Below are positions 35,839-46,409 of a DNA stretch of 64,000 bases, one piece after another. Source of the stretch: Avena insularis. Taxonomy: Eukaryota > Streptophyta > Magnoliopsida > Poales > Poaceae. The stretch covers positions 111,722,685 to 111,786,684 of the forward strand of contig CM042694.1 of the NCBI GenBank assembly GCA_023614405.1. Reading direction: 5' to 3'. The position numbers were made by a program, and so were the translations under genes. The notes beneath the pieces were generated by a model that worked only from the letters and a program-made list of their open reading frames with translations, made no database searches and was not told the origin of the DNA. Positions within the stretch are counted from its first letter, which is position 1, and every line of letters begins with the position of its first letter.

Positions 35839-36869
35839 TGATGACTGCAAGTGCACAAATCATTTGTAGCTAGTTTTGAAATAAAGATATCGATCCCACA
35901 GGGAGCAGGAGTCTGAAGTCTAATAACTCTTTAAACTAAATACTGAAATAGTAATGCTAAATAACGTTCTAAGTAATAAGATAAAATGCGAGTTTTGTAA
36001 AAAAAATATTTTTGGGTTTTCCAATAAGAGAACAATGAGTAAACTAAAGCTGTAAGTAAACAAGGGCATGCAACTATGATTACGGAAGTTTGCAAGATGA
36101 TGAAAAGAGTTCTCAGGGAGTAGTGGATCCATCACTAGTAATTAGAAAGAGTGATCAAAATTATTATAATGAATAAGACCATTTATGATATGTGTGGGAG
36201 GAGCTCCATATAAGGACGAATAGGCAGCAACCACTGCACACATCATCCGTCATAACCATAGTAGACAACAATCGACATCAATCGAATTACTGCGCTATTA
36301 AGGGACTTTACCCTGTAGGATGTATCCCATGGCATGGACAATGTTCCGTGAGTTCTCCTCGATTCCCATGATATGTAAGGAATGACAACAACTTTATAGT
36401 CACTGTAAGTACTATCATCCCTCTACCAACAAGTAGTTCCCTCCATCTAGTCCTCAGTGAGGAAAATATTCAGTAGCGCGCTTCACCCAACATCAAGATG
36501 AAGGAAATCTAACACAAACACATAATGAACAATATCACATAATAACCTTTATCTCAATTCAATCTTATACTAGGGTTTCTCCATCTCCCCAAGAACAAAG
36601 GAAACTACTCACATATGAAGGCAATCAACATCATGGATAGAATATGGATGAAGTATGATGATACAATTGAAGACAAGTGCAAATCCAAGATTCAATCTAG
36701 AATTACAACAAGTAACCAAAGGGGATCGGTGATAGAGACGTTGTTGATGAAGATGATGATGTAGATCGATGTGGAGGCCTTCAAGATCCTAGTCCCTTCT
36801 CCTCTTGTGTGATGGTGATGGTGTAGATCTGATTGGAGGCGGCTATGGCGGTGGCACGGCGGCAGGTGC
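35839..36869. repeat. LTR-like fragment F
   Basis: From TGATGACTGCAAGTGCAC the sequence has the composition of a Triticeae LTR, including CGATCCCACAGGG and, later, ACTACTCACATATGAAGGC. It interrupts D. I could not find a matching end or TSD, and it holds no ORF with a domain. The right limit is approximate. Confidence 0.4.
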
Positions 36870-37110
36870 GGTGACCCAGCATACCACTGCATGATGTAGT
36901 ACACTATAGTCGTTGACATAACACCAATAAAACACCGTTCACTAGTATTACATCCCTCAGAGTGGTACAACAGAAAAACAACAGGTCCAAGACATGACTA
37001 TAGATTACAACTCGACTCTTTACAAAAGATCCATAGAACATTCTAGGTTAAAGAGGAAGAAAACACTTCTTAAAAAGAAGAACCATAAATAATAACTCAG
37101 AACTATCAGG
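36870..37110 (-). repeat. Chromovirus-type LTR fragment
   Basis: On the minus strand the piece reads GATGTAATACTAGTG, TTGGTGTTATGTCAACGACT and ends GGTATGCTGGGTCACC, a style seen in grass chromovirus LTRs. It is abutted by G at 37111. Identification is by general likeness only. Confidence 0.35.
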
Positions 37111-38613
37111 TGATGACCCATAAGTATAGGGAGTGTATCGTAGTATTTTTGATAAGTAAGAGTGTCGAACCCAACGAGGAGCAAAAGGTGTTGACGAGTG
37201 GCTTGGATCAGGAATTCTCTATAAATACTTAGCAAACGGATTTTTAGGGGTTTTTGATAATGCAGATAAATAAAGTGCGAGTAAATAGAAGACAATAATG
37301 ATAATTGCAGCAAATGGCCCAATCCTTTCTTTAGCAAAGGACAAGACGGTTGTATTACTTAAGATAACCAAACATTCTCGAGGACACATGGGAATACTGT
37401 CAAGTGCTTTCGCTTCATACAGTTGATTAATCTTCTTTGGTTGGATAAGTGTTATGTGGGTGAACCTGTGCTAATGTACTGACCTTCCTAGGACTAATAC
37501 ATACTTGTGATTATACCTCTTGCAAGCATCCGCAACTACAAGAAAGTAATTAAGATAAAAACCTAACCACAGCCTTAAACTTTGAGATCCTACACTCCCT
37601 TATGAAAAGATTTCCTAATGGGGGTTCCGGTTTCTGTCACTCCGGCAACCCCTATGATTAGTCCCCAAATACACAACGCATTCCCCTAGGCCCATAAAGG
37701 TGAAGTATCATGTAGTCGACGTTCACATGACACCACTAGAATAATAACACCACAACTTAATTATCAAACCATTGAATCTTTCTCAACACAATTCCATTAC
37801 TAACAACATGACTTCTCCCATGTCCTCAAGAACTAAACGAACTACTCACGAGACATCATATGGATCAAGATCAGAGATGAAATAATGATAAGTAACAATC
37901 TGAACATAACAATAATTCAATGGTTCCACTCAATAGCATCAACTACAACAAGTAATCAACACCGGGAAAGTTTCCCCTAAGAACTATGCAAGATTCAACC
38001 CAATTGTTACAACGATACAGAGTGGTGATGATGGTGCTGGTGGAGATGATGGTGAATATGATGATGATGATCTCGATGAAGTCCAGCTTGATGATGGTGT
38101 TGACGACGATGATCTCCCCTCTCCGGAAAGGAATTTTCCCGGCAGATTTCTGCCTGCCGGAGAGCTCTTTCTCTCTCTGTAGTTTTCCGCCCCGCAGAGG
38201 CGGCAAAATCTTTTTGTGGTCGATCCCCGAGTCTTAGGGTTTCGAGGGGATTATATGCGTCAGAGGGCGATGCCAGAGGTGGGCCAGGGTGGCCACACCA
38301 CCTGGTGGTGCGACCAGGGCTGGCCTATGCCAGGGGGTGGTGTGGGCCCCCTATGGCCCATCTCCACTCCCCCTTCTGGCCTCCTTCGTCTTCTGGGAAA
38401 ATAGGAATTTTCGTATATTTTATGATCTTCGCCAATTTTGCCTCCAAACAGTGCTTTTTCCATCAGAATCCTGACTTCGGTGGTTCATCCTCCCAAAATC
38501 ATCAATCATGCAAAAATAGATGAAATAACATAAGTACCATCTCTTAATATGAAATATATCAATGAATAACAGTGAATTATGATATAGAATGGTGATGCAA
38601 AATGTACGTATCA
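37111..38613 (-). repeat. 3' LTR of element G, minus strand
   Basis: A 1,503-bp LTR. On the minus strand it runs from TGATACGTACA at 38613 to GGGTCATCA at 37111. The sequence right of it, on the minus strand AAGCTTGGGGGAGT, is a polypurine tract, making this the 3' LTR of an element lying to the right. A GAT-rich low-complexity run lies at 38020-38110. Openings at 38216-38523 are in GC-rich LTR sequence and lack domains. Confidence 0.75.
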
Positions 38614-39345
38614 ACTCCCCCAAGCTTAAACTTCGCTTGTCCCCAAGCAAAAACTAAGCTCGATAAACATGTCCATAGGTTTATGGAGTGAAGTATCGAT
38701 AAAGAGAATACGGACAAGAAGCATCACATTCATCAAAACACAAATCATAATAGAAAACAACTCACTATTATATAACTTAACTTGCAATGAGTAAGGGAAA
38801 CACAATAAAGATGCATAAAGTAAATCATAATTGATAATGACAAACTTTGTTCTTGGTCGTAGAACGGTTAACAAACTACAGGAGTCAAACATAATGTGTT
38901 TTCAATAATAGCTTTCAAAGTAATATCCACTAAGATAAGAGCAGTGTGCAAAACAAGGAACATAAGAAACATGATTGAATATATCATCATATGGGTGATT
39001 GAATCACAACAACTCAAATGCTTGCTTAAGATAGAAAGGAATAGGTTTACTGACTCAACAAAAAGTAAAAGAGCTTCCAAAAATTATGGTACTTACTAGC
39101 TTTGAGCTCCCATTGCCCCTATCATAAGCATCTTTTAGGTGATTAAGGTTAAAATGAACAAATATGAGGATATGCTTGACAAGTTATAAGTCGAAAATCT
39201 CGTGCCCCTTGCCTACGAGTACCGAACCTCATGCTACTCAACTTTAGTCACGAGTAAGTTTTTGTCATTGTAAGTACATGTGTATCATGGAGAACCGCCA
39301 ACGGGGTACCCCTTGCCCCATGATACATGAGCAATGGAAAATTAT
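38614..39345 (-). mobile_element. Truncated 3' interior of element G
   Basis: Only about 730 bp of interior remain before unrelated sequence starts near 39345. It includes the block shared with B (39075-39335). No coding domain is seen. Confidence 0.6.
39075..39335 (-). repeat. Internal block shared by elements G and B
   Basis: Counterpart of 24330-24640, with the same ordered motifs (ATTATGGTACTTACTAG, ATTGCCCCTATCATAAGC, AAGTACATGTGTATCAT, AGAACCGCCAA). The copies differ by scattered substitutions and small indels. Confidence 0.75.
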
Positions 39346-40329
39346 TTCAAGACTGGTTGCACCTCAGGTACTATTTTAGTAGTGTATGTTACCATTTGTT
39401 GGGTCCCTCCAGAAAGCTTTTGATGGGGATGCTTTCAATATGCGTCACCCTTTAACACATGATTACTTTATGCTAGGCTACTAATAGTTGAACCTACAAA
39501 TTATGTGCTTCCATTTACATGTAAGCTTTGTTAATTAACACCTTTTACTTAAGGGTGCATGTGGCAAATATTCTTTCCATCTACCATCACTGCCTACTAC
39601 CGTGCTCCTCCAGAAGCAGAGTTCTAAATGATAGAATGATTTTTATTCTATTGTTGGTAGTTGTTTATTACCGTCAATTGGTCGTGTTTGTACTGTTGGG
39701 TTTAGTGTTAACTTGGTGTTTAATTATTATTGAAGCATGTTTTAATTTCTCCTAGTAAGGCATGGAATCCACTTTTGGATGGTATCAAATTTGTTGTTCG
39801 GAAAAAACTGTTCTTACATCTAACTTTTTCTCTTTACAGCTCCTGGCGTTTAACAATGTAATAACTAATTGCTACATATCTTTAAAAGCTTGTATGGTTA
39901 ATGCCCTGTATAAACGGTATTACTGAGAAAATGAGCATATTTCATGGGCATGACTATATGAGAAAGTGTGTGTTGAATAAATATCGTGGTGCTTAAGGTG
40001 AGGTTGCAGGCTTGAGTTTTCATGATACCATGCTGTGTGAATCAAAATGGAGATGCTAATCAACTTGCAACCGTAGACATGTGCTTGTTTAGTTTAATAG
40101 TGATTTTGTGTGTTGGAAAGGACCGAAGACTCATAGTGTTATACACAACAACATAAGGTGCTTACAGAGAATTTTATTTTGTTTCTATGCATGTGACCAT
40201 TTAAAAAAAAAATGTTTCACTTGTACAGATTATGGATAGGCCTGGAGACAGTGTTGTTGTAACTTGAAAGGGAACAAGAACTTATGTGTGACATCTAAAT
40301 TTTGCAACGCATGGGAAATTAACTAGTAG
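39346..40329. other. Sequence without recognised feature
   Basis: About 1 kb of AT-rich, apparently low-copy sequence between element G and the F-box/LRR remnant. Openings are short (the longest is 75 codons) and lack domains. It may be the 3' flank of the F-box/LRR gene. Confidence 0.5.
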
Positions 40330-40917
40330 GAAATAAAATTCATGCCCACCTTGGTAGAATTCTAATTCTAGAGGGAAACATCAAGACGCTCGACATCGGT
40401 GCAACGCCGAAGAAGCCAATCACGGAGGTGAGATTGGTGTGTTTCGACGTTGTGGGTAAGTAGCCCGACGTTAAGCTGGTGGACCGTGTCCATACCAGCA
40501 AGGAACTCGACCTTGAAATAGGCTTTCACCCCGCTATATTAATATAGGAACTCGACCCTACAACTCTGTTGCACTGAGAGGCTGCCGAAGCAACATAGCT
40601 CCTGGAGGGAGGGAGTGTTGAATGTGGCCACCTTGCTGCTGCTGCCGGGCAGGAACAAGATCCTCTTGATGCTTACGAAACGGAGGTTGCGCGACGACAC
40701 CTCGAGCCGTCCAAGACCTCCGCTAATGTAGTCCATGTCAAGCTCTTGGAGGGTGTCATTGGCTATCGTGAGGTTGGTGCTGTCCAGCCTCTAGATGAGA
40801 TGCACAACAAGCCTTCGCAGGTTGGGGCAGCAAGGTGAAGACACGATACCGGAGAGGCTGCTGCCCTCGAGCCGCACCGGCCTTAGATAGTTAGATCCAG
40901 CTCCGACAACTAGCTGT
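40330..40917 (-). pseudogene. F-box/LRR (FBD-like) gene, 3' part, split by element H
   Basis: On the minus strand the translation shows CCPNLRRLVVHLI, LDSTNLTIANDTLQELDMDY, GLGRLEVSSRNLRFVSIKRI and NTPSLQELCCFGSLS, the leucine-rich pattern of grass F-box/LRR proteins, then after a break KVEFLAGMDTVHQLNVGLLTHN and CTDVERLDVS. Stops and a small insertion near 40530-40540 break the frame. The 5' part lies at 54714-55094; H sits between them, flanked by GCTGT (40913-40917) and ACTGT (54709-54713). In a working protein the LRRs would choose substrates for an SCF ubiquitin ligase. The F-box itself is not seen. Confidence 0.8.
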
Positions 40918-41302
40918 TGTTAGGAAATAATCCTAATGTTAGGGAGTCTTACTTAGTCTGTTTATTTCTTCAGATAAGTTTCAGGTAAATGTCGCATGAG
41001 CCCACGTTTGTGTGCGAGCCATGCCGTAGTGTGCGGATCAAACTCTGTCGAAGAGTTGTGTCCAAGTTGTAGGCGTAGTGGACGTTGAGACCGGATCGAT
41101 TCCGTTAGTCGTGGGATGACACGGCTGTATCGGATCGAAGCCCAAACTTCTCGCTCCTTTCTGTTTCAGTTCGATGGAATAAAAGCAAGAAAGCAAGACA
41201 GAAAAGCTGCACGCTTTTAGCAGCACAAATCTCTCTCTGAAACTACCTTCTCTGTCTCTGTCTCTGACGATCGCGAGGTGGGAGAAGGGTTTGGGGAGAA
41301 CA
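40918..41302 (+). repeat. 5' LTR of element H
   Basis: A 385-bp LTR from TGTTAGGAAATAATCC to GGGGAGAACA. It contains the polyadenylation-like AATAAAAGCAAG near 41178 and a TCTCTGTCTCTGTCTCTG tract near 41252. Confidence 0.93.
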
Positions 41303-41304
41303 TT

Positions 41305-41316
41305 TGGTATCAGAGC
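41305..41316 (+). other. PBS of element H
   Basis: TGGTATCAGAGC, a perfect initiator tRNA-Met complement, two bases after the LTR end. Confidence 0.9.
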
Positions 41317-41328
41317 GACAGGAAGGCC

Positions 41329-42759
41329 ATGTCCAATACCCAGAAGGACGATGGCACGGCGGCCATCTCAGGGGCGTCGAAGCCACCCGAGTCGAGCGGG
41401 TCGAAGCCGCCCAAGCGACGGGTGTCAGCTTCCCCTCTCAGGCGTCGTGGCCGGAGCCCGTCGCGACGTGGTGGCGGTGGCGGCGGCGAGATTGTTGTGC
41501 GGGAGCGCGTCGTGCGGGAGAGCACCGGCTCCGCGCAGTACCCCACTCTCACGCGCACCAACTACGCGGAGTGGGCAATGGTGATGCGCGTCCAGCTCCA
41601 GGCGCAGCACCTCTGGTCCATGATCGAGCACGGCGCCGACAATCCGGAGGATGATCGGGCGGCCTTGGCGGCGCTCCTGCGCGCCGTTCCTCCAGAGCTC
41701 GTCAGGACGCTGGCGGGGAAGGACTACGCGCACACTGCGTGGGAGACGCTGAAGACGATGCGCCTCGGTAGCGAATCGATTCGCGAGGCCAAGGCGCAAA
41801 CCCGCCGTCGCGAGTTCGAGGACCTGAAGTTCAAGGATGGTGAGTCGATTGAGTCATTTGCGATCCGGCTGACTGCACTTGTTAGCGACCTTGAGCTGCT
41901 AGGTGATCCCGTTGGTGAGCACAAGGCGGTGCTGAAATTCCTCCGCACCGTGCCCAAGAAATACCGCCTGGTGGTCATGGCCATTGAACAAACGGTCAAT
42001 CTCAAGACCCTCACGATTGAGGACCTCTGTGGGCGTTTGATCACCGCTGAGGAGGGCTACGACCTCGACGACGCCACCGAAGGCGTCGGGAACCTGCTGC
42101 TCACCGAAGAGGAGTGGCGTGCGCGCTCCAAACGCCACGACTCTGACGGTGGCGGTGGCTCGAGTTCCGGCAAGAAGCAAAAGGCTCGTCCTAGCGGCAA
42201 CAAGGACGGCGCGCGCGACGGCGGCGCCTCCAGGGACGACAAATGTCGTTACTGTGGCAAGAAAGGGCACTGGGCCCGCGACTGCCGAAAAAAGAAGAGG
42301 GACGAGGAGGCTAACCTTGTCCAGCGGGTCGACGACGACGAAGAGGCGGCCCTCATGATGATGCAGGTGTGCGCAACCGTCGACGGCACGAAACTTCCAG
42401 GCGACACCTCCGTGACCGCGCCCGCTCCCGCTGCCATGATCGTGCCCACGGAGCCGACGCGCGGCGTTCACCTTGTCGAGGAGCGCGCGCACGTGAATCT
42501 CGGGCGCATCGAGGACATCGAGCCAGGCTGGTATTTGGACACCGGCGCCAGCAACCACATGACTGGTTGGCGCGCGGCATTCTCCGAGCTGGACACGGCG
42601 GTTCGCGGCACCGTCAAACTTGGCGACGGCTCTGTCGTGGCAATCGAAGGACGCGGCACCATCCTCTTCCGGTGCAAGGATGGCGGCCACCGCGCGCTCG
42701 ACAGTGTACTACATCCCCAGGCTAAAAAACAACATCATCAGCCTGGGCCAACTCGATGA
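41329..42759 (+). CDS. Gag and start of protease, element H
   Basis: The frame is open from upstream of the LTR end (41278), but the first ATG after the PBS is at 41329 (MSNTQKDDG), giving 476 codons. After a Ser/Arg-rich N-terminus, the Gag domain shows LTRTNYAEWAMVMRVQLQAQ and QTRRREFEDLKFKDGESIES, then a CCHC knuckle CRYCGKKGHWARDC at 42244-42285 and a retropepsin active site WYLDTGASNHMTG near 42532. Protease sequence continues to VLHP and then shifts frame near 42705; the last residues (QAKKQHHQPGPTR) are out of frame. So Gag is whole but the polyprotein is broken within protease. Confidence 0.85.
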   Translation: MSNTQKDDGTAAISGASKPPESSGSKPPKRRVSASPLRRRGRSPSRRGGGGGGEIVVRERVVRESTGSAQYPTLTRTNYAEWAMVMRVQLQAQHLWSMIEHGADNPEDDRAALAALLRAVPPELVRTLAGKDYAHTAWETLKTMRLGSESIREAKAQTRRREFEDLKFKDGESIESFAIRLTALVSDLELLGDPVGEHKAVLKFLRTVPKKYRLVVMAIEQTVNLKTLTIEDLCGRLITAEEGYDLDDATEGVGNLLLTEEEWRARSKRHDSDGGGGSSSGKKQKARPSGNKDGARDGGASRDDKCRYCGKKGHWARDCRKKKRDEEANLVQRVDDDEEAALMMMQVCATVDGTKLPGDTSVTAPAPAAMIVPTEPTRGVHLVEERAHVNLGRIEDIEPGWYLDTGASNHMTGWRAAFSELDTAVRGTVKLGDGSVVAIEGRGTILFRCKDGGHRALDSVLHPQAKKQHHQPGPTR

Positions 42760-44077
42760 GTTTGGCTGCCAGGTGAAGATCGAGGGCGGGACATGCTACG
42801 TCCGTGACAAGAGGCGGCGTCTCTTGGCAAAAGTGAAGCGCGGACGGAGCCGCCTCTACATTGCGGACTTCAAGGTGGCGCAGCCGGTGTGCCTCGCCAC
42901 GCGCACCAGAGAGGACCCGTGGCTCTGGCATGACCGCTATGGGCACCTCAACTTTGAATCTCTCGGCAAGCTGGGACGTGATGGCATGGTACGTGGTCTA
43001 CCACATCTGAAACATCCCGAGGAACTGTGCGACAGCTGCCTCGCCGGGAAGCACCAGCGTGCTCCGTTCCCTCGCACCGCCAAGTTCCGCGCAGAGAAGC
43101 TGCTCGAGCTAGTGCATGGCGACCTCTACGGTCCCATCGCGCCGGCAACCCCGAGCAGGAAGAAGCTGTTCCTGCTGCTCGTCGACGACCACAGCCGCCA
43201 CATGTGGATCACCCTCTCCTTCGGAGTAAGGACGAAGCCGCAGAGGCCATCAAACGCTTCCACGCACGCGCCGAACTGGAGTCTGGTCAACGGCTGCGCA
43301 CGCTCCGCACGGACCGGGGCGGCGAGTTCATCTCCGCGCACTTCGTCGACTACTGCATGGACAACGGCATCCAGCGGCATCTCACGGCCCCCTATTCTCC
43401 CCAACAGAATGGGGTCGTGGAGCGACGGAATCAAACCATCGTCGGCATGGCACAAAGCCTCCTCAAGGCAAAGAGTATGTCGGGCATGTTCTGGGGCGAA
43501 GCGGTGGTCACCGCGGTCTACCTGCTAAACCGGGCGCCCACGCAGAGCGTCTCCGGCATGACCCCATATGAGGCATGGCACGGTTTGCGCCCGGATGTCT
43601 CCCACCTGCGCACGTTTGGGTGTGTGGCCCACGTCAAGGATGTGCGGCCACATCTCAAAAAACTGGAAGACCGAAGCCGACCCATGGTGTTCATCGGCTA
43701 CGAACAGGGGAGCAAGGCATGGCGCTGCTACGATCCTATCGACAAGCGCGTACATGTCACTCGGGACGTCGTGTTCGACGAGAAGGCCAAGTGGGAGTGG
43801 GAAGCCGAGCGAGAACCTGGAGCGTGTGGTGACACTTCTTTCATAGTGGAGTACATGCCACTATCTGTTCCTACCACGGAACAGGGGTGTGTGTCGTGCA
43901 CGCTGACGCATGGGCCGTCTTGCGTGTCCATGACCGTGGCGACGGCCGCCACCGCCTTGGAACCACCTCGACCAGCGCAAGTGGAATTTGCTTCACAACC
44001 AACAAGTTTCTCCTCTGCGCTGGACGCTGCAGACACTGGTGAGAATCCTCGTCGTTTCAGGACCATGGAGAACATCC
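42706..44077 (+). pseudogene. Rest of protease and integrase, element H (frameshifted)
   Basis: After the shift near 42705 the frame reads VYYIPRLKNNIISLGQLDE, then the pre-integrase motif WHDRYGHLNF with CDSCLAGK, and HGDLYGPI with the first catalytic Asp of integrase. A second shift near 43220 moves to a frame reading RTLRTDRGGEFIS (second Asp), PYSPQQNGVVERRNQT (catalytic Glu), YLLNRAPT and GCVAHV. It runs into J's insertion site after ENI at 44077. The catalytic residues remain, but two frameshifts separate them from Gag. Confidence 0.88.
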
Positions 44078-45766
44078 GGATGGGTTCGTAGTATAGAAAA
44101 CAAAAAATTTCTACCGCAAGAACGAACAAAACCCAGATCTAATCTAGATAAAAGCCAAGATCTAATCTATTAGACATGTGCAATGAGATAGATCTGTACT
44201 AACCCTCGTAGAACCGAAAGAGTTACGAGATTAGATCTCGGGGTTGATGTAGTCGATCACTTGCCGATCTCAAGATCGTGTGGACGATCCATTCGGCGCC
44301 GCGTTCCGGCAGCGCTTCATGATCGGTCACACGTCTTGAGTCGGCGGACCTTCCTCTCCCGTTCCAAAGCGGCAGAGGTAGTAGATCTTCTCCACGGAAT
44401 CCCAGCAGCCTGACGGTGTGGTGGTGGTGGTGGAGTAGAGAATTCTGCAGGCTTCGCCTAAGCCCCGAGCAGAGGAAGGAGGAGGAGAGAGGCGGCTCGG
44501 GCTTTAAGTGGCGGGGGCATGGGGGTGGCGCCCCCACCCCTCTATTTAAAGGAGGGAGGCGCCATGGGAGGGGGAGTCCTAGTAGGACTCCCCTCCCTCC
44601 TTGGCCGACGGATTGGGAGGGGGGAGGAGTCCTCCTCCCCCACGACTCCTTGTCTTACCCCACAAGGACTCCTTGATCCTTTCTTGGTTTTCAAGTAAAC
44701 TCCAAGAAATCTTCTAGAACCTTCCGGAACATTCCGAAACCTTCTAGAATCTCCATACAAACACTCCAGAACATTTCCTAACTCAGAAAATGATCCCCAA
44801 TATATGAATCTTATTCTTCGGACAATTCCGGATCTCCTCGTGATGTCCCGGATCCAATCCGAGACTCCGAATAACATTCGGTCTCCAACGCACATTCCAT
44901 ATCTACTTAAAACAACTTCGAACCTTAAGTGTGTCACCCTACGGTTCGTGAATATGCAGACATGATGGAGACACCTCTCCGATCAATAACCATCAGCGGG
45001 ATCTGGAGATCCATAACGGCTCCCACATACTCAACGATGACTTCGTGATCGATAGAACAATTAACATACGAAACCAATTCCCTTTGTCACGCGATATTCT
45101 ACTTATCCGAGGTTTGATCATCGGTATCTCCATACCTAGTTCTACCTCGTTACTGATAAGTACTCTTTACTCGTTCCATGTTATGTCATCCCTTGTAACC
45201 TAGTAACATGCTTGCAAGCTAACTAGATGACATTCCACCGAGAGGGCCCAGAGCATATCTATCCGTCATATGGATGGACAAATCCCAATCTTGGTCCATG
45301 CGCTTCAACACATACTTTTAGATTACCCAATGACACCTTTATAACCACCCAGTTATGAAGCGGTGTTTGATGTCATCAAAGTACCCATCCGGTGATGGTG
45401 ATTAACATAACCTCATGGTCGAAGGATTAGGTTACTATGCATTTGAAAGCTTACAGCAATACGAACTTAATGACTTGATCTTATGCTACGCTTACTATGG
45501 GTGTGTGTCCATCACATCATTCTCCTAATGATATAACCTTGTTATTAATGACATCCAATGTCCATGATCAGGAAACCATGATCATCATTTAATCAACAAG
45601 CTAGTTCCACAAGAGGCTTACTAGGGACTCTTTTATGTTTACAAAACACACATGTATCAGTGTTTCCTTATAATACAATTATAGCATGGGATGTAAACAT
45701 TCATCATAAACACAAAGATATAATAATAACCACTTTTATTATTGCCTCTTGGGCATATCTCCAACA
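44078..45766 (-). repeat. 3' LTR of element J
   Basis: 1,689 bp, TGTTGGAGATATGCCC at 45766 to a terminus reading CGAACCCATCC at 44078 on the minus strand. A TATA-like TTTAAATA lies at about 44542-44549 (minus). Openings at 44223-44937 on both strands are LTR sequence, not genes; the frame 44542-44937 has an exact relative in the other LTR at 51473-51817. Confidence 0.93.
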
Positions 45767-45783
45767 GTCTCCCACTTGCACTA
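45767..45783 (-). other. Polypurine tract of element J
   Basis: On the minus strand AGTGCAAGTGGGAGACT abuts the 3' LTR, matching the tract of L at 4029-4040. Confidence 0.8.
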
Positions 45784-45799
45784 GAGTCAATAATCTAGA

Positions 45800-46409
45800 T
45801 TACATGGTAATATACCTAACACCCATGGCGTTCTGTTGTTGGTCATGCTTTGCTCTAGGGAGAGGTTTAGTCAACAGATCTGCCACATTCAGATCAGTGT
45901 GTACTTTGCAAATCTTTATGTCACCTTCTCGGACATACTCGCGAATAGCATGGAAACGTAGCTTGATGTGCTTGAGCTTGCTATGTGACCTTGGCTCCTG
46001 TGCATTAGCTATGGCACCTGTGTTGTCACAGTAGATGGCCATCGGGTCCAACGCACTGGGAACCACGCCAAGTTCAGTAATGAACTCCTTCATCCATATG
46101 GATTCTTGTGCAGCCTCCGAAGCAGCTATGTATTCCGATTCAGTTGAAGATTTCGCCACAACGCTTTGCTTGGCACTCCTCCAGCTCACTGCAGCACCAT
46201 TCAAAATAAATACGTATCCAGACTGTGACTTCGAGTCATCTGGATCGGTGTTCCAACTAGCATCAGTATAACCGTTTACAACAAGTTGTTCATCACCTCC
46301 ATAAGAAAGAACCATATCCTTAGTCCTATTCATGTACTTTAGGATATTCTTGATCATGTCCGATGTTCCATTCCGGGATCACTTTGATATCTGCTAGTCA
46401 AACTAATAA
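45800..46409 (-). CDS. RNase H domain, element J (after frameshift)
   Basis: The last part of the polyprotein, 185 codons open from 46357 to a stop at 45800-45802. It contains the RNase H acidic residues in GYTDASWNTD, SSTESEYIAASEA and YCDNTGAIANA, and ends VADLLTKPLPRAKHDQQQN...YITM, the usual Copia C-terminus. The upstream frame ends RPDIAHLY at 46403. Comparison with L (RPDVAHAISLTSRYQS) shows a one-base gain near 46410, so this domain is separated from reverse transcriptase by a single frameshift. Confidence 0.9.

Noticed and set aside
38020..38110. GAT-rich repeat run as a coding repeat or microsatellite locus
   Set aside because: It is irregular, lies inside an LTR, and similar GATGATGGTG runs occur in other LTRs of this type.
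37111..39345. G and B as two copies of one element
   Set aside because: The 3' interior block matches but the LTRs do not align beyond the short end around TGATACGT, so they are kept as separate families.
39346..40329. Possible intron-bearing host gene
   Set aside because: Splice-like TTTCTCTTTACAG at about 39825 suggested an exon, but no protein motif or long frame supports one.
41899..42690. 263-codon minus-strand ORF
   Set aside because: Antisense of the GC-rich Gag and protease region of element H, where stop codons are rare on all frames.
44542..44937. 131-codon ORF repeated at 51473-51817
   Set aside because: Both are the same part of the two J LTRs. No domain is seen and one copy is shorter; this is untranslated LTR sequence.
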